7,410 nt of DNA from an uncultured Ruminococcus sp. (GTDB lineage: Bacteria > Bacillota > Clostridia > Oscillospirales > CAG-272). The notes under the pieces are model-generated. The model had not been told where the DNA came from and ran no database searches. It saw only the letters and a program-made list of their open reading frames with translations. Below are positions 1 through 6,902 of the stretch, one piece after another. The position numbers were made by a program, and so were the translations under genes. How positions within the stretch are numbered: the stretch's first letter is position 1; each line of letters begins with the position of its first letter. The stretch is taken from assembly GCA_902783755.1 (NCBI GenBank), contig CACZSC010000029.1, forward strand, positions 1 to 7,410, in the 5' to 3' direction.

Positions 1-36
1 ATAAAAAACAGGGTCACCCGATCTGGGTGGCCCTGT
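1..36 (-). terminator. Rho-independent terminator of the solute-binding protein gene
   Basis: Two arms at 8-19 and 25-36 can pair around a 5-nt loop (20-24). In the minus-strand transcript there is one A-C mismatch (positions 14 and 30). The A run at 3-8 becomes a run of U after the stem in the minus-strand transcript, as expected for an intrinsic terminator. The hairpin begins 13 nt past the stop codon of the lipoprotein gene. In the plus direction no U run follows, so it should act mainly on leftward transcription. Confidence 0.85.
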
Positions 37-49
37 CGCATCATACAGG

Positions 50-1603
50 TTATTTGCTGAGTCCGGATGCGGCGTACTCGCGCTGCATCTGTTCCCTTAC
101 TATCTCATCATCAGCGATGAGGCTTGCCAGCTGGTTCTTGGCGCTGTTCTCGATGGATCTGTAGAACGAGGCGAACACGGACTGGTTCTTGCTGATGGAG
201 TTGTAAAGCCCGGTGTTGAAGATGTTTCCGCCTTCGCCGAGTGACCATACAAGAGTGAATGCGTTGCCGTATGTGTCATGGATAAGCTGGATCATTTCGG
301 CATTGGCGGATTCACGTGCGTAGCGGATCTTGAGGGTCCACTCATAGTAGTCCTGCATGACCGTGTCTGCGGAGATCTGGGACAGATACTCGATCACGGC
401 GCTGACGAAAGGCATGTTCTGGAATGCCACGTTGCTGGGGATGAACCCGACTTCGGTGGTGTCGTGGATGGTCGAGATGTAGTCTTTCTGGCTTTCGTCA
501 AGCTTCGGATAGGGAAGGACAGCCAGATTGACTTCGGTGTTGGCATATATCTCGGATTCGAGATTACCAAGTCTCTGATAGGTCAGGAAGAGGATCTTTC
601 CTTCGACGAAGGAATCGATGGTGTCCTGGTTGTCATTGTGGATACCAACCGCCGTCTCTTCGGCATTGAACAGTGCGGTCAGCTTGTCGCAGAGAGCAAG
701 GGTGCGTTCGTTGTTGACCGTGATCTCAGGGTAACCGTTTTCATCTCTGGTGATGTATCCGGGGTCGGAAGTCGTGAGCCACGGGATCATCGGGCCCCAC
801 CACTGCCAGAGCACAAGGCCCCATTTGTCGCGCCTGTCACGTTTGTGGTTGCCCTGGTAATCCTGATATGTCGGATGGGCGCCGTCCTCGCCGCCCCTGA
901 CGATGGTGTACAGCTTGTCAAGAGTCCATTCGCCGTCGCGGACTATCTGGTAGACCGATTCGGGATCGCATCCGATCTCTTCATAATAGTCCTTGTTCAT
1001 GATGAGGCAGTGGCTGTGGCGCGTGACGTCGATGAAATAGTCTCCTGCCAGCATGTATCTTGTGTTGGTATTGAGAGATGCCGACTCCATCAGGCCGTCA
1101 TACCAGTAGGGCTTTGAAAAATCGAAGTACTGACCGTACAGGTTGTCGTGGTACAGACCTTCAGTGGACAGGTTGAGCGCGCTTATATCGTTGATGATAA
1201 GATGGATCTCGTCAGCGTTCGCCTTGATGAGTTCGCGGATCTTGGATCCGACTTCATCAAAATTGTAGTCTGACTCAAAGAAGGTCAGCTTGACGTTGAG
1301 ATCGGATTCGACTTTCTTGTTCCTCTTGATTGCTGAGTTGGCAGCTCTGTCCGCTTCGCCTTCATCGGAGCCCTGGATCAGGTAGTTCGATGAGTTATAG
1401 GAGGCCGTGTCGACATTCACCGATGTCTGGATAACGAATGAAGCTCCCTTATAGTCCAGGCCGGAGAAGGGGTTTTCCTCTTTCGGTGTCGTGTCGGAGG
1501 GGTCCGTGTTGGAGGGCTTGTTCGTGTTCTGATCGCAGGATATCAGCCCTGCCGCGAAGACCAGAACCAGAACAAGACACAGGATTCTTTTCAGATTGGT
1601 CAT
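50..1603 (-). CDS. Extracellular solute-binding lipoprotein (ABC importer substrate-binding protein, family 1-like)
   Basis: A 517-residue exported lipoprotein, probably the substrate-capturing subunit of an ABC importer, most likely for a sugar or oligosaccharide. The N-terminus has Lys/Arg (K5, R6), a hydrophobic core (7-19) and a lipobox LISC at 20-23, so C23 should be lipidated and anchored outside the membrane; a Ser/Thr/Asn/Pro-rich linker follows (24-45). The segment VRDGEWTLDKL (221-231) resembles the helix seen in many Clostridia carbohydrate-binding lipoproteins, as do NKDYYEEIG (203-211) and the LAVLPYPKLDES stretch (360-371). Length fits the larger members of the family. The start is fixed by the signal peptide and a GAGGT Shine-Dalgarno 6 nt upstream. 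No permease or ATPase gene is nearby and the gene has its own promoter and terminator, so its transporter must be elsewhere or the protein acts alone. The ligand cannot be told from sequence. Confidence 0.9.
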   Translation of the reverse strand: MTNLKRILCLVLVLVFAAGLISCDQNTNKPSNTDPSDTTPKEENPFSGLDYKGASFVIQTSVNVDTASYNSSNYLIQGSDEGEADRAANSAIKRNKKVESDLNVKLTFFESDYNFDEVGSKIRELIKANADEIHLIINDISALNLSTEGLYHDNLYGQYFDFSKPYWYDGLMESASLNTNTRYMLAGDYFIDVTRHSHCLIMNKDYYEEIGCDPESVYQIVRDGEWTLDKLYTIVRGGEDGAHPTYQDYQGNHKRDRRDKWGLVLWQWWGPMIPWLTTSDPGYITRDENGYPEITVNNERTLALCDKLTALFNAEETAVGIHNDNQDTIDSFVEGKILFLTYQRLGNLESEIYANTEVNLAVLPYPKLDESQKDYISTIHDTTEVGFIPSNVAFQNMPFVSAVIEYLSQISADTVMQDYYEWTLKIRYARESANAEMIQLIHDTYGNAFTLVWSLGEGGNIFNTGLYNSISKNQSVFASFYRSIENSAKNQLASLIADDEIVREQMQREYAASGLSK

Positions 1604-1609
1604 ATTCTT

Positions 1610-1616
1610 ACCTCAC
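1610..1616 (-). promoter_or_regulatory. Shine-Dalgarno of the solute-binding protein gene
   Basis: The minus strand reads GTGAGGT here, ending 6 nt before the ATG at 1603. This supports that ATG as the start, in agreement with the signal peptide. Confidence 0.75.
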
Positions 1617-1638
1617 GAATGTAAAAATAGCTACAGAT

Positions 1639-1667
1639 ATTAAACAACAAAAATTAGTCCGTGTCAA
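1639..1667 (-). promoter_or_regulatory. Sigma-A type promoter for the solute-binding protein gene
   Basis: The minus strand has a perfect -35 box TTGACA (1667-1662), a 17-bp spacer that is AT-rich in its second half, and a -10 box TTTAAT (1644-1639, five of six matches to consensus). Transcription should begin near 1632, giving a leader of about 30 nt before the ATG at 1603. No obvious operator was seen. This makes the lipoprotein gene a separate unit even though the ABC-F gene upstream is on the same strand. Confidence 0.8.
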
Positions 1668-1732
1668 GATGGGATCAGTCACAATCGCCCAAACTCGACA
1701 CAACAGGGGAAACATGCCGTCGGAACGGGATG

Positions 1733-3676
1733 TCAGCCGTCCGCATTTTCAAGCTCTTCTTCCTCTTCATAGAGTGACATAAGGATGTCCTCAGCCTGGA
1801 TCTTACGGTCTGTCAGTTCCGATACTCTCTGGTAGTCCGTGGCAGCCTCCCCGAAGAGCAGATCCTCGATCTCGACGATCTCTTTCTCAAGCTTTGATAT
1901 CTCACGCGCGATCTCGGCCTTCCTTTTTTCCCGCTTTCTTTTTTCAGCCTGGCTCTTTTTCTTCTCAGTGTATTCTACGGACCGAGAGTCCGGGGCCGTG
2001 CTCCTTTCCGGCTGGGGCTTCAGTGACCGTCTCTGGAGATAGTCCTGATATGCGTCCCACCCGCCGATGAACAGTTCTCCGCCGTTTCCCAGATCGAGGA
2101 ATTTTGTTGCAAGCCTTTTTGTGAAATACCTGTCGTGAGAGACTGCGATTATCGTCCCTTCGAATGCGGCCAGCGCGTTTTCAAGTACTTCCCTTGAATC
2201 TATGTCAAGGTGGTTGGTGGGCTCGTCAAGGATCAGAACGTTCATTCTGGAAAGGATAAGCTTGGCCAGAGTGAGCCGTGCCCGTTCACCGCCTGACAGG
2301 ACGCTTACTTTCTTTTCGATATCATCTCCCCTGAACATGAACGAAGCCAGCGTGTTGCGGATCTCAGTCTGTGTCAGGTTGGGATAGGAATCCCACAGCT
2401 CGTCGAGGACAGTGTTTTCCTCTGTGAGGTTCTGGTTTTCCTGGTCATAGTATCCTACAGTCACGTTGTATCCGAATTCAACTGTCCCGGACAGGGGCTC
2501 CAGAGATCCGGTGAGGATCTTTATGAGGGTGGATTTTCCACATCCGTTCGGGCCGGACACGAAAAGCCTGTCCCGCTTCTTCACAAGGAACGAAAGATCT
2601 TTGAAAAGAAGATTATCGCCGTAGCCCATGGTGAGATTCCGTATGTCGGCAACATCATTGCCGGATTCGCCGGATGAAGTTAGCCTGAAACGGATGGATC
2701 TCGGAGCCGATTTGGGCTTTTCGATCTTCACCATGCGCGCGAGGGCCTTTTCTCTTGATTCAGCAGCTATGATGTTCCTTTCCCGGTTCCATCTTCTCTG
2801 CTGCTCGATATACGCCTCGATCCTGGCGATTTCCCTCTGCTGCAGCTCGTACCTCTTTTCGTATTCCTTCCGGTATTTCTCTTTTTCAGATACGTACTGG
2901 GTATAGCTGCACCTGTAAAGCTTTGATTCCCCGTGCTCTATGTCAAGGGTCTTGTTCGTGACTCTGTCAAGAAACATTCTGTCATGGGAGACCAGGATGA
3001 CGGTCTTGGTTTTTCCGTATGCTGCAAGATGGGATTCAAGCCACTCCATGGTCTCGACATCCAGATGGTTGGTAGGCTCGTCAAGGATGAGGATATCCGG
3101 TTCTCTGAACAGAAGCCTCGCAAGAGCGAGACGGGTGCGCTGTCCTCCGCTGAGGCTGGTTACCTGCATCTGCCAGAAACTTTCATCAAAACCGAGGTTC
3201 TTCAGGATGCTGCAGCACCGTGATCTGAAATACAGACCGCCTTCGGAGATATACCGCGAATTGAGGTTCGAGTATTCTGCGGAAAGCCTGGTCGCGGTCT
3301 CATAGCTCAGCCCATCAGAATCAAGCTGATTCTGGATGTTCTGAAGCCTGCCTTCCATTTCCACCAGTTCGGCGAAAACCGCATACATCTGTCCGAGGAC
3401 AGTTCCGTTGATGGGACTGTCCTCATCGCCGTTTCCGATTATGTTGAAGGCATCGTTCTGATGGAGCATTCCGACAGACTTGTCCTTTGCGATGAATACG
3501 CTTCCGGAAGAAGCCTCATAGTCGCCGTATATTATGTTGAGAAGGGTAGATTTGCCGCTGCCGTTCACACCCACGACCGCAAGGCGGTCACCTTCTTCTA
3601 TCGCGAATGTGATGTCTTTCAGTATCTCCCTGTCTCCTATGCGGTATGAAATACCGCTTGTGCTGATCGATATCAT
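1733..3676 (-). CDS. ABC-F family ATPase (ribosome-associated, tandem ABC domains)
   Basis: A 647-residue soluble protein with two ABC domains and no membrane segments, the ABC-F layout. Domain 1 has Walker A GVNGSGKST (36-44), signature LSGGQ (175-179), Walker B ending in ILDEPTNHLD with catalytic E200, and H-loop SHDR (230-233). Domain 2 has Walker A GPNGCGKST (375-383), signature LSGGE (460-464), E485 and SHDR (513-516). All ATPase residues are intact. A helical arm insertion lies near 93-150 and a charged linker near 250-335, which in known members reaches the ribosomal peptidyl-tRNA site. The C-terminus (551-647) is a long Lys/Glu-rich coiled coil, as in YdiF/YheS/Uup-type proteins. Members of the family either resolve stalled ribosomes or protect them from antibiotics; which applies here cannot be decided from sequence. 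The ATG is fixed by an in-frame TAA three codons upstream, yet no Shine-Dalgarno precedes it. Confidence 0.95.
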   Translation of the reverse strand: MISISTSGISYRIGDREILKDITFAIEEGDRLAVVGVNGSGKSTLLNIIYGDYEASSGSVFIAKDKSVGMLHQNDAFNIIGNGDEDSPINGTVLGQMYAVFAELVEMEGRLQNIQNQLDSDGLSYETATRLSAEYSNLNSRYISEGGLYFRSRCCSILKNLGFDESFWQMQVTSLSGGQRTRLALARLLFREPDILILDEPTNHLDVETMEWLESHLAAYGKTKTVILVSHDRMFLDRVTNKTLDIEHGESKLYRCSYTQYVSEKEKYRKEYEKRYELQQREIARIEAYIEQQRRWNRERNIIAAESREKALARMVKIEKPKSAPRSIRFRLTSSGESGNDVADIRNLTMGYGDNLLFKDLSFLVKKRDRLFVSGPNGCGKSTLIKILTGSLEPLSGTVEFGYNVTVGYYDQENQNLTEENTVLDELWDSYPNLTQTEIRNTLASFMFRGDDIEKKVSVLSGGERARLTLAKLILSRMNVLILDEPTNHLDIDSREVLENALAAFEGTIIAVSHDRYFTKRLATKFLDLGNGGELFIGGWDAYQDYLQRRSLKPQPERSTAPDSRSVEYTEKKKSQAEKRKREKRKAEIAREISKLEKEIVEIEDLLFGEAATDYQRVSELTDRKIQAEDILMSLYEEEEELENADG

Positions 3677-3698
3677 AACAAGTTATTAAGGTCCGTTC

Positions 3699-3728
3699 TA
3701 AAAAACGGGGAATCGATCCCCGTTTTTT
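3699..3728. terminator. Strong bidirectional rho-independent terminator
   Basis: Arms of six A plus CGGGG (3700-3710) and CCCCG plus six T (3718-3728) are perfectly complementary; one further A-T pair (3711-3717) leaves a 5-nt loop. Because the stem is flanked by A on one side and T on the other, it works as an intrinsic terminator on both strands. Leftward, it ends the three-gene unit, 8 nt after the stop of the TPM gene. It also lies only 23 nt upstream of the ABC-F start codon on the same strand, so any transcript reaching that gene from upstream must pass through it. Confidence 0.93.
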
Positions 3729-3736
3729 GGATTGTG

Positions 3737-4657
3737 TTAAGATTGGTAGTAGCCGCCGTTGTTTGAGGATCGGCTGTTTCTGTTCTGTGTGCTGTTCTGC
3801 TGTGGGTATCTCTGGTAATTGCCCTGGCGGTTTGTTCCTGCCCCGCCCTGCGGATATCCGCCTGCCTGCCGGTTTCCTGCCTGCTGACTGTTCCGCGACC
3901 TCTGGGACTGCTGCCTGTTGCCGTAAAGCCGTTCGTCATAATCGAACTGCGGAACGTTCGTCCTGTTTTTGTCTTTTTTCCTGAACCTGTCAAACACATA
4001 AGTTCTCAGGATAGCTGCCACGTCGTCATTGAACAGGGCGATCACAAACAGGATCGCAAACACCACGACCGCGATGATGACAAGTATCAGGATCACTTTG
4101 AAGATCGTAGCGATAACAGAACCGAAAGTCGGGGCCGACCCGGTCTCCTCCTTCTCGCCGTCCGAAGCCGGCGCAAGCTTTGATGCCATGTCGATTGAAA
4201 GCTTGGTCACAGCCTTGCTTACGGCAGAGTCGATATTGCCGGTACTGAAATCAGGTTCGAAATAATTGTCGCGGACGGATTCGAGATCAGCCGTCGTGAT
4301 CCTGTCCTCGATGCCCGAGCTCTGGATAATGTAGTAATCCGAAGCAGAGGTGTCGATGACAATCAGGACGCCTTCTCCCAGTTCCCACGCGGAGAACAGA
4401 CCTGTCGCATATTCCCCTATGCTCTTGCCGTCAGTTCCGGGAACGACGCAGACCGATATGGTGGTGCCACTCTTGGATTCCGAGTTTACTTTCCGGATCT
4501 GGCGCTCTGTCGATTCGGAAAGCGCGTCCGGACCGTCATAGATGTTGTCAGAGTGAGCCGGATATGCCGCAAACGACGGGAGAGCCGCTGAAAGTATAAG
4601 GAGGGCCGACAGCAGGACCGCTGCCAGCAGTTTGGGAATGTTATTCCTTGAAGTCAT
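3737..4657 (-). CDS. TPM-domain membrane-anchored protein with Gln/Asn/Arg-rich tail
   Basis: A 306-residue protein of the TPM (YgcG-like, formerly DUF477) family. In order: a signal peptide (1-30, likely cleaved after PSFA), a TPM domain (about 36-160) with the typical IGEYATGLFSAWELGEGVLIVID core (80-102) and a conserved second half (IQSSGIEDRIT near 111-121), a membrane helix (about 178-210), a basic stretch RKKDKNR (226-232) and a low-complexity tail (about 240-306) rich in Q, N, R, G, S and Y. The predicted topology is TPM outside and tail inside. TPM domains have been linked to phosphatase activity and membrane-protein repair, but their bacterial role is not settled. The ATG at 4657 is chosen because the signal peptide begins there; the open frame extends to 4903 but that part only overlaps the TelA gene. 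The start lies 4 nt after the TelA stop with no Shine-Dalgarno, suggesting translational coupling. Confidence 0.87.
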   Translation of the reverse strand: MTSRNNIPKLLAAVLLSALLILSAALPSFAAYPAHSDNIYDGPDALSESTERQIRKVNSESKSGTTISVCVVPGTDGKSIGEYATGLFSAWELGEGVLIVIDTSASDYYIIQSSGIEDRITTADLESVRDNYFEPDFSTGNIDSAVSKAVTKLSIDMASKLAPASDGEKEETGSAPTFGSVIATIFKVILILVIIAVVVFAILFVIALFNDDVAAILRTYVFDRFRKKDKNRTNVPQFDYDERLYGNRQQSQRSRNSQQAGNRQAGGYPQGGAGTNRQGNYQRYPQQNSTQNRNSRSSNNGGYYQS

Positions 4658-4661
4658 TTTT

Positions 4662-5843
4662 TTACTGACGGAGATTGATGAGCTTAGCCTTGAGTTCGTT
4701 TTCGATCCTGCCGAGTTCAGCTTCGGCTGCAGCTCTCTTCTCTCTTCCTTCCTTCTGGATGTTCTGGATCTCGTCAAGAGTTGAGATGAGGTCTTCGTTG
4801 GTCTTTGTAAGAGTCTCGATGTCGACGACACCGCGTTCAGCTTCCTTGGTGATCTGGATTGTCGCCGTCTTGAGAGCCTCGGAATTCTTCTTGAGCAGTT
4901 CATTCGTCATGTCGGTAACAGCCTTTCCTGCCTCCATAGCCTGATGTGAGTGCTCTATACCGAGAGCGATGACCATCTGGCTCTTCCAGAGCGGTATCGT
5001 GTTCATGATGACAGTCTGGATCTTTTCTGTCATCATGGTGTCGTTGTTCTGTACCAGACGAATTTGAGGAGACATCTGGATGGATACCATACGGGTGAGT
5101 TCCAGGTCATGGAGCTTTCTTTCGAATCTCACACACTGTTCAGCGAAATCATTTGCAGCCTGGGCGTCCTCCGGAAGACCGGAAGTCTTGGCTTTTTCAG
5201 TGAGTTCGACAAGGGTGGTTGCGCGCTCGTGTTCGAGTTTTTTCTTGCCGGCGACGATATACATGGAGAGTTCTTTGAAATATGAAAGGTTCATATCATA
5301 AAGCTCATCGAACATGGATATGTCCTTAAGAAGGGTGATCTGATGCTGTTCCAGAATGGACACGATGGAGTTCACACTGTCCTCGCACTTGTCGTATCTA
5401 AGTTTTATGTCGCGGATCTTTCTCTTGGTGTTCCTGAATATGCCGAGGAACTTTTTGTCATCCTTGGCATCTTCGTTCATGTCCTTGAGGTTTGCTATGA
5501 GGGACGTTATCATCCCGCCGACTTCACCGAAATCCTTGTTTCTTACGCCGCCTATGGCAGTGTCGCTGAAATCAGAGATCTTCTTCTGGGCGGCTGATCC
5601 GTAGCTGAGGATCATGGCTGAATCGGTGATGTCGATCTTCTTCGAGAATTCGTCGATCACTTTTCTTTCGCTTTCAGTGAACTGCGACTCATCAAGGGCG
5701 GGAAGCGCGCTCTGGGGAGCCTGCTCCGCTGCGGTGTTTCCGAGTGAGAGCTCAGGGGCTTTGGGAGCCTGTGCTACTGCTGCGGCTGCTTCTGCGCTCA
5801 GGCCGGCTGCGGGATCGAGGGTCAGTTTGATTTCGTTATCCAT
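4662..5843 (-). CDS. telA: TelA family protein (toxic anion resistance)
   Basis: A 393-residue, mostly helical soluble protein of the TelA family, named after tellurite resistance and widespread in Bacillota (B. subtilis YceH/YaaN type). The diagnostic block is at 258-296: it contains SPQIRLVQNND (258-268), KIQTVIMNTIPLWKSQMV (274-291) and IALG. The N-terminus (about 11-50) is Ala/Pro-rich and probably disordered; the C-terminus (about 345-393) is a Glu/Lys coiled coil. No signal peptide or membrane segment is seen. Length is normal for the family. The biochemical function of TelA is unknown; members are tied to tellurite, envelope and antibiotic stress by association. The usual XpaC partner is absent here; instead the gene sits between an eight-helix membrane protein (50 nt upstream) and a TPM protein (4 nt downstream). 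The start has a good AGGAG Shine-Dalgarno. The symbol denotes family membership only. Confidence 0.93.
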   Translation of the reverse strand: MDNEIKLTLDPAAGLSAEAAAAVAQAPKAPELSLGNTAAEQAPQSALPALDESQFTESERKVIDEFSKKIDITDSAMILSYGSAAQKKISDFSDTAIGGVRNKDFGEVGGMITSLIANLKDMNEDAKDDKKFLGIFRNTKRKIRDIKLRYDKCEDSVNSIVSILEQHQITLLKDISMFDELYDMNLSYFKELSMYIVAGKKKLEHERATTLVELTEKAKTSGLPEDAQAANDFAEQCVRFERKLHDLELTRMVSIQMSPQIRLVQNNDTMMTEKIQTVIMNTIPLWKSQMVIALGIEHSHQAMEAGKAVTDMTNELLKKNSEALKTATIQITKEAERGVVDIETLTKTNEDLISTLDEIQNIQKEGREKRAAAEAELGRIENELKAKLINLRQ

Positions 5844-5850
5844 TTCAGAA

Positions 5851-5856
5851 TCTCCT
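5851..5856 (-). promoter_or_regulatory. Shine-Dalgarno of the TelA gene
   Basis: The minus strand reads AGGAGA, 7 nt before the ATG at 5843. It is the strongest ribosome binding site among the three genes of this unit, so TelA may be made in excess over its neighbours. Confidence 0.8.
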
Positions 5857-5893
5857 GTTCTTCTACATATTTATATATGGGGGTATCTGGTGC

Positions 5894-6769
5894 TTAATCA
5901 TTTGAGGGTGCCTGTTCTTCGACAGGCTTTTCAGCGTGTCTGCCGGCGGTTATGCCGTATACCGAGAGCAGCCGGTCTGTTGCGATGATGCCGATCGCTG
6001 CGTACAGTGCCAGCCTCATTACCGAGAGGTTCGGGTTCGCGGCGCCTCTGGAGAAGATTGAGAACACGATCCCTCCGAGAGCCAGGCCGAAGCTGACCGA
6101 GCTTGCGAGAGCGCAGGCCAGCACGTAAAAACCGGGAGTCGCCTTCTCGGAGTCCAGCCTGAAGCACAGGCGGGTCTCGGAAACCAGGAACAGCAGGACG
6201 AACGCCTGCATCACCATGGTCAGGATCTTTACATGGCCGTTTATGGGTTTTGAGAAGTCAAAGTATTCTGCGAACATCTTCAGTATCACGGAAATGATCG
6301 CGAGGATGCCCATTACCACTGCAAAAAGGTCGTTCTTCGTTCTGTTTTCGTCCTTCTGGGAGGAGAGGTAGCACAGGACGAGAAGAGCTGCTATGCCCGG
6401 AGTAAGGGCCGCTGATATCGCAGCCGGGATGTTCACGTCTTTGAATCCCGACAGTATGCCTGTTTCACCGATCAGTATTCCGATACACATTATGACGCAC
6501 AGCACGATGCCGAAGATCGACAGGGGCGTCTGTTTCGGTTTTGCCGCGACCACGTACTTCGATCTGAACATAAAGAACAGAACAACGGAGCACAGGCAGC
6601 AAAGAACTGAGAGAACGGTAAGGATCAGGAAGGGAACGGATCCCGTGGCAAAATGGCCGATTTCCGCGTCAAAGTCGTTTCTGAGAGCAAAAAAGTAAGA
6701 AACGGCGATGGCGAGGCCGACCGCAGGGAACGCGAGCCACATCAGGGAGTGTTTTTTGTTGTTTTCCAT
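5894..6769 (-). CDS. Unrecognised eight-helix integral membrane protein
   Basis: A 291-residue protein whose family I do not recognise. Eight hydrophobic segments are visible by eye, near residues 9-29, 44-68, 82-102, 114-135, 147-167, 180-198, 212-238 and 249-271. No signal peptide of the cleaved type, no lipobox and no catalytic or transport motif was seen. An even number of helices puts both ends on the same side; short basic stretches (KK at 5-6, RSK at 69-71, KPK at 77-79) fit a cytoplasmic N-terminus. The last 20 residues are acidic and polar. It is the first gene of the unit that continues with TelA and TPM, so it may be their membrane partner, but this rests on position only. An AGAGG lies 9 nt before the ATG. 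It could be a transporter, a sensor or a structural membrane protein. Confidence 0.82.
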   Translation of the reverse strand: MENNKKHSLMWLAFPAVGLAIAVSYFFALRNDFDAEIGHFATGSVPFLILTVLSVLCCLCSVVLFFMFRSKYVVAAKPKQTPLSIFGIVLCVIMCIGILIGETGILSGFKDVNIPAAISAALTPGIAALLVLCYLSSQKDENRTKNDLFAVVMGILAIISVILKMFAEYFDFSKPINGHVKILTMVMQAFVLLFLVSETRLCFRLDSEKATPGFYVLACALASSVSFGLALGGIVFSIFSRGAANPNLSVMRLALYAAIGIIATDRLLSVYGITAGRHAEKPVEEQAPSND

Positions 6770-6778
6770 GGGAAAAAG

Positions 6779-6783
6779 CCTCT
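6779..6783 (-). promoter_or_regulatory. Probable Shine-Dalgarno of the eight-helix membrane protein gene
   Basis: The minus strand reads AGAGG with a 9-nt spacer to the ATG at 6769. It is a moderate match but well placed, and it supports this start. Confidence 0.55.
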
Positions 6784-6800
6784 GTGCCTCAAATTATTTC

Positions 6801-6837
6801 ATTATATTATATTACCACAAAGGAGCCGGTTTTACAA
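6801..6837 (-). promoter_or_regulatory. Candidate promoter of the membrane protein-TelA-TPM unit
   Basis: Two overlapping perfect -10 boxes TATAAT are present on the minus strand (6811-6806 and 6806-6801). The best -35 match is TTGTAA at 6837-6832, but the spacer to the first TATAAT is 20 bp, longer than usual; paired with TAATAT at 6814-6809 the spacer is 17 bp. Transcription would begin around 6793-6802, with a leader of roughly 25-30 nt. The AT-rich -10 region is convincing; the -35 assignment is not. Confidence 0.5.
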
Positions 6838-6902
6838 GATACCCGTGACCTGTCGTGCGGGCATATCCGGATTTTTGACAGAAGTTTTCGAAATACTCAG
6901 CG

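Larger units (their letters stand above)
1604..1732. other. Intergenic region between ABC-F gene and lipoprotein gene
   Basis: This 129-nt gap holds the lipoprotein promoter and ribosome binding site. After the ABC-F stop there is only a 4-bp stem (CCGT/ACGG, around 1717-1728) without a following U run, so I see no convincing terminator for the ABC-F gene. Some read-through from ABC-F into the lipoprotein gene is therefore possible. Confidence 0.6.

Noticed and set aside
278..1117. Long plus-strand open frame opposite the lipoprotein gene
   Set aside because: It lies entirely antisense to a well-supported gene, has no ribosome binding site or recognisable domain, and its length is explained by the codon use of the real gene.
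1717..1728. Small hairpin CCGT/ACGG after the ABC-F stop as a terminator
   Set aside because: The stem is only 4 bp and no U run follows on the minus strand.
3673..3999. Minus-strand open frame of 108 codons spanning the terminator
   Set aside because: It overlaps the TPM tail in another frame, runs through the strong terminator and has no family resemblance; it is a low-complexity shadow.
4658..4903. Extension of the TPM reading frame by 82 residues upstream of the chosen start
   Set aside because: The extension lies fully inside the TelA coding sequence in another frame, is very rich in Arg/Ser as frame shadows often are, and would bury the clear signal peptide that begins at 4657.
5857..5885. 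AT-rich stretch with a CATAT/ATATG inverted repeat upstream of the TelA gene, a possible internal promoter or operator
   Set aside because: No credible -35 box at a proper distance, and such AT-rich dyads arise easily by chance; left out as a feature.
560..6280. Shared short peptide FDFSKP in the lipoprotein (160-165) and the membrane protein (170-175)
   Set aside because: A six-residue match with no wider similarity between the two proteins is most simply chance.
6875..6880. Perfect TTGACA on the plus strand in the divergent region
   Set aside because: No -10 box is found 16-18 bp downstream; the nearest AATACT is only 11 bp away. The TTGCAT/TATACT pair further on is the better promoter.
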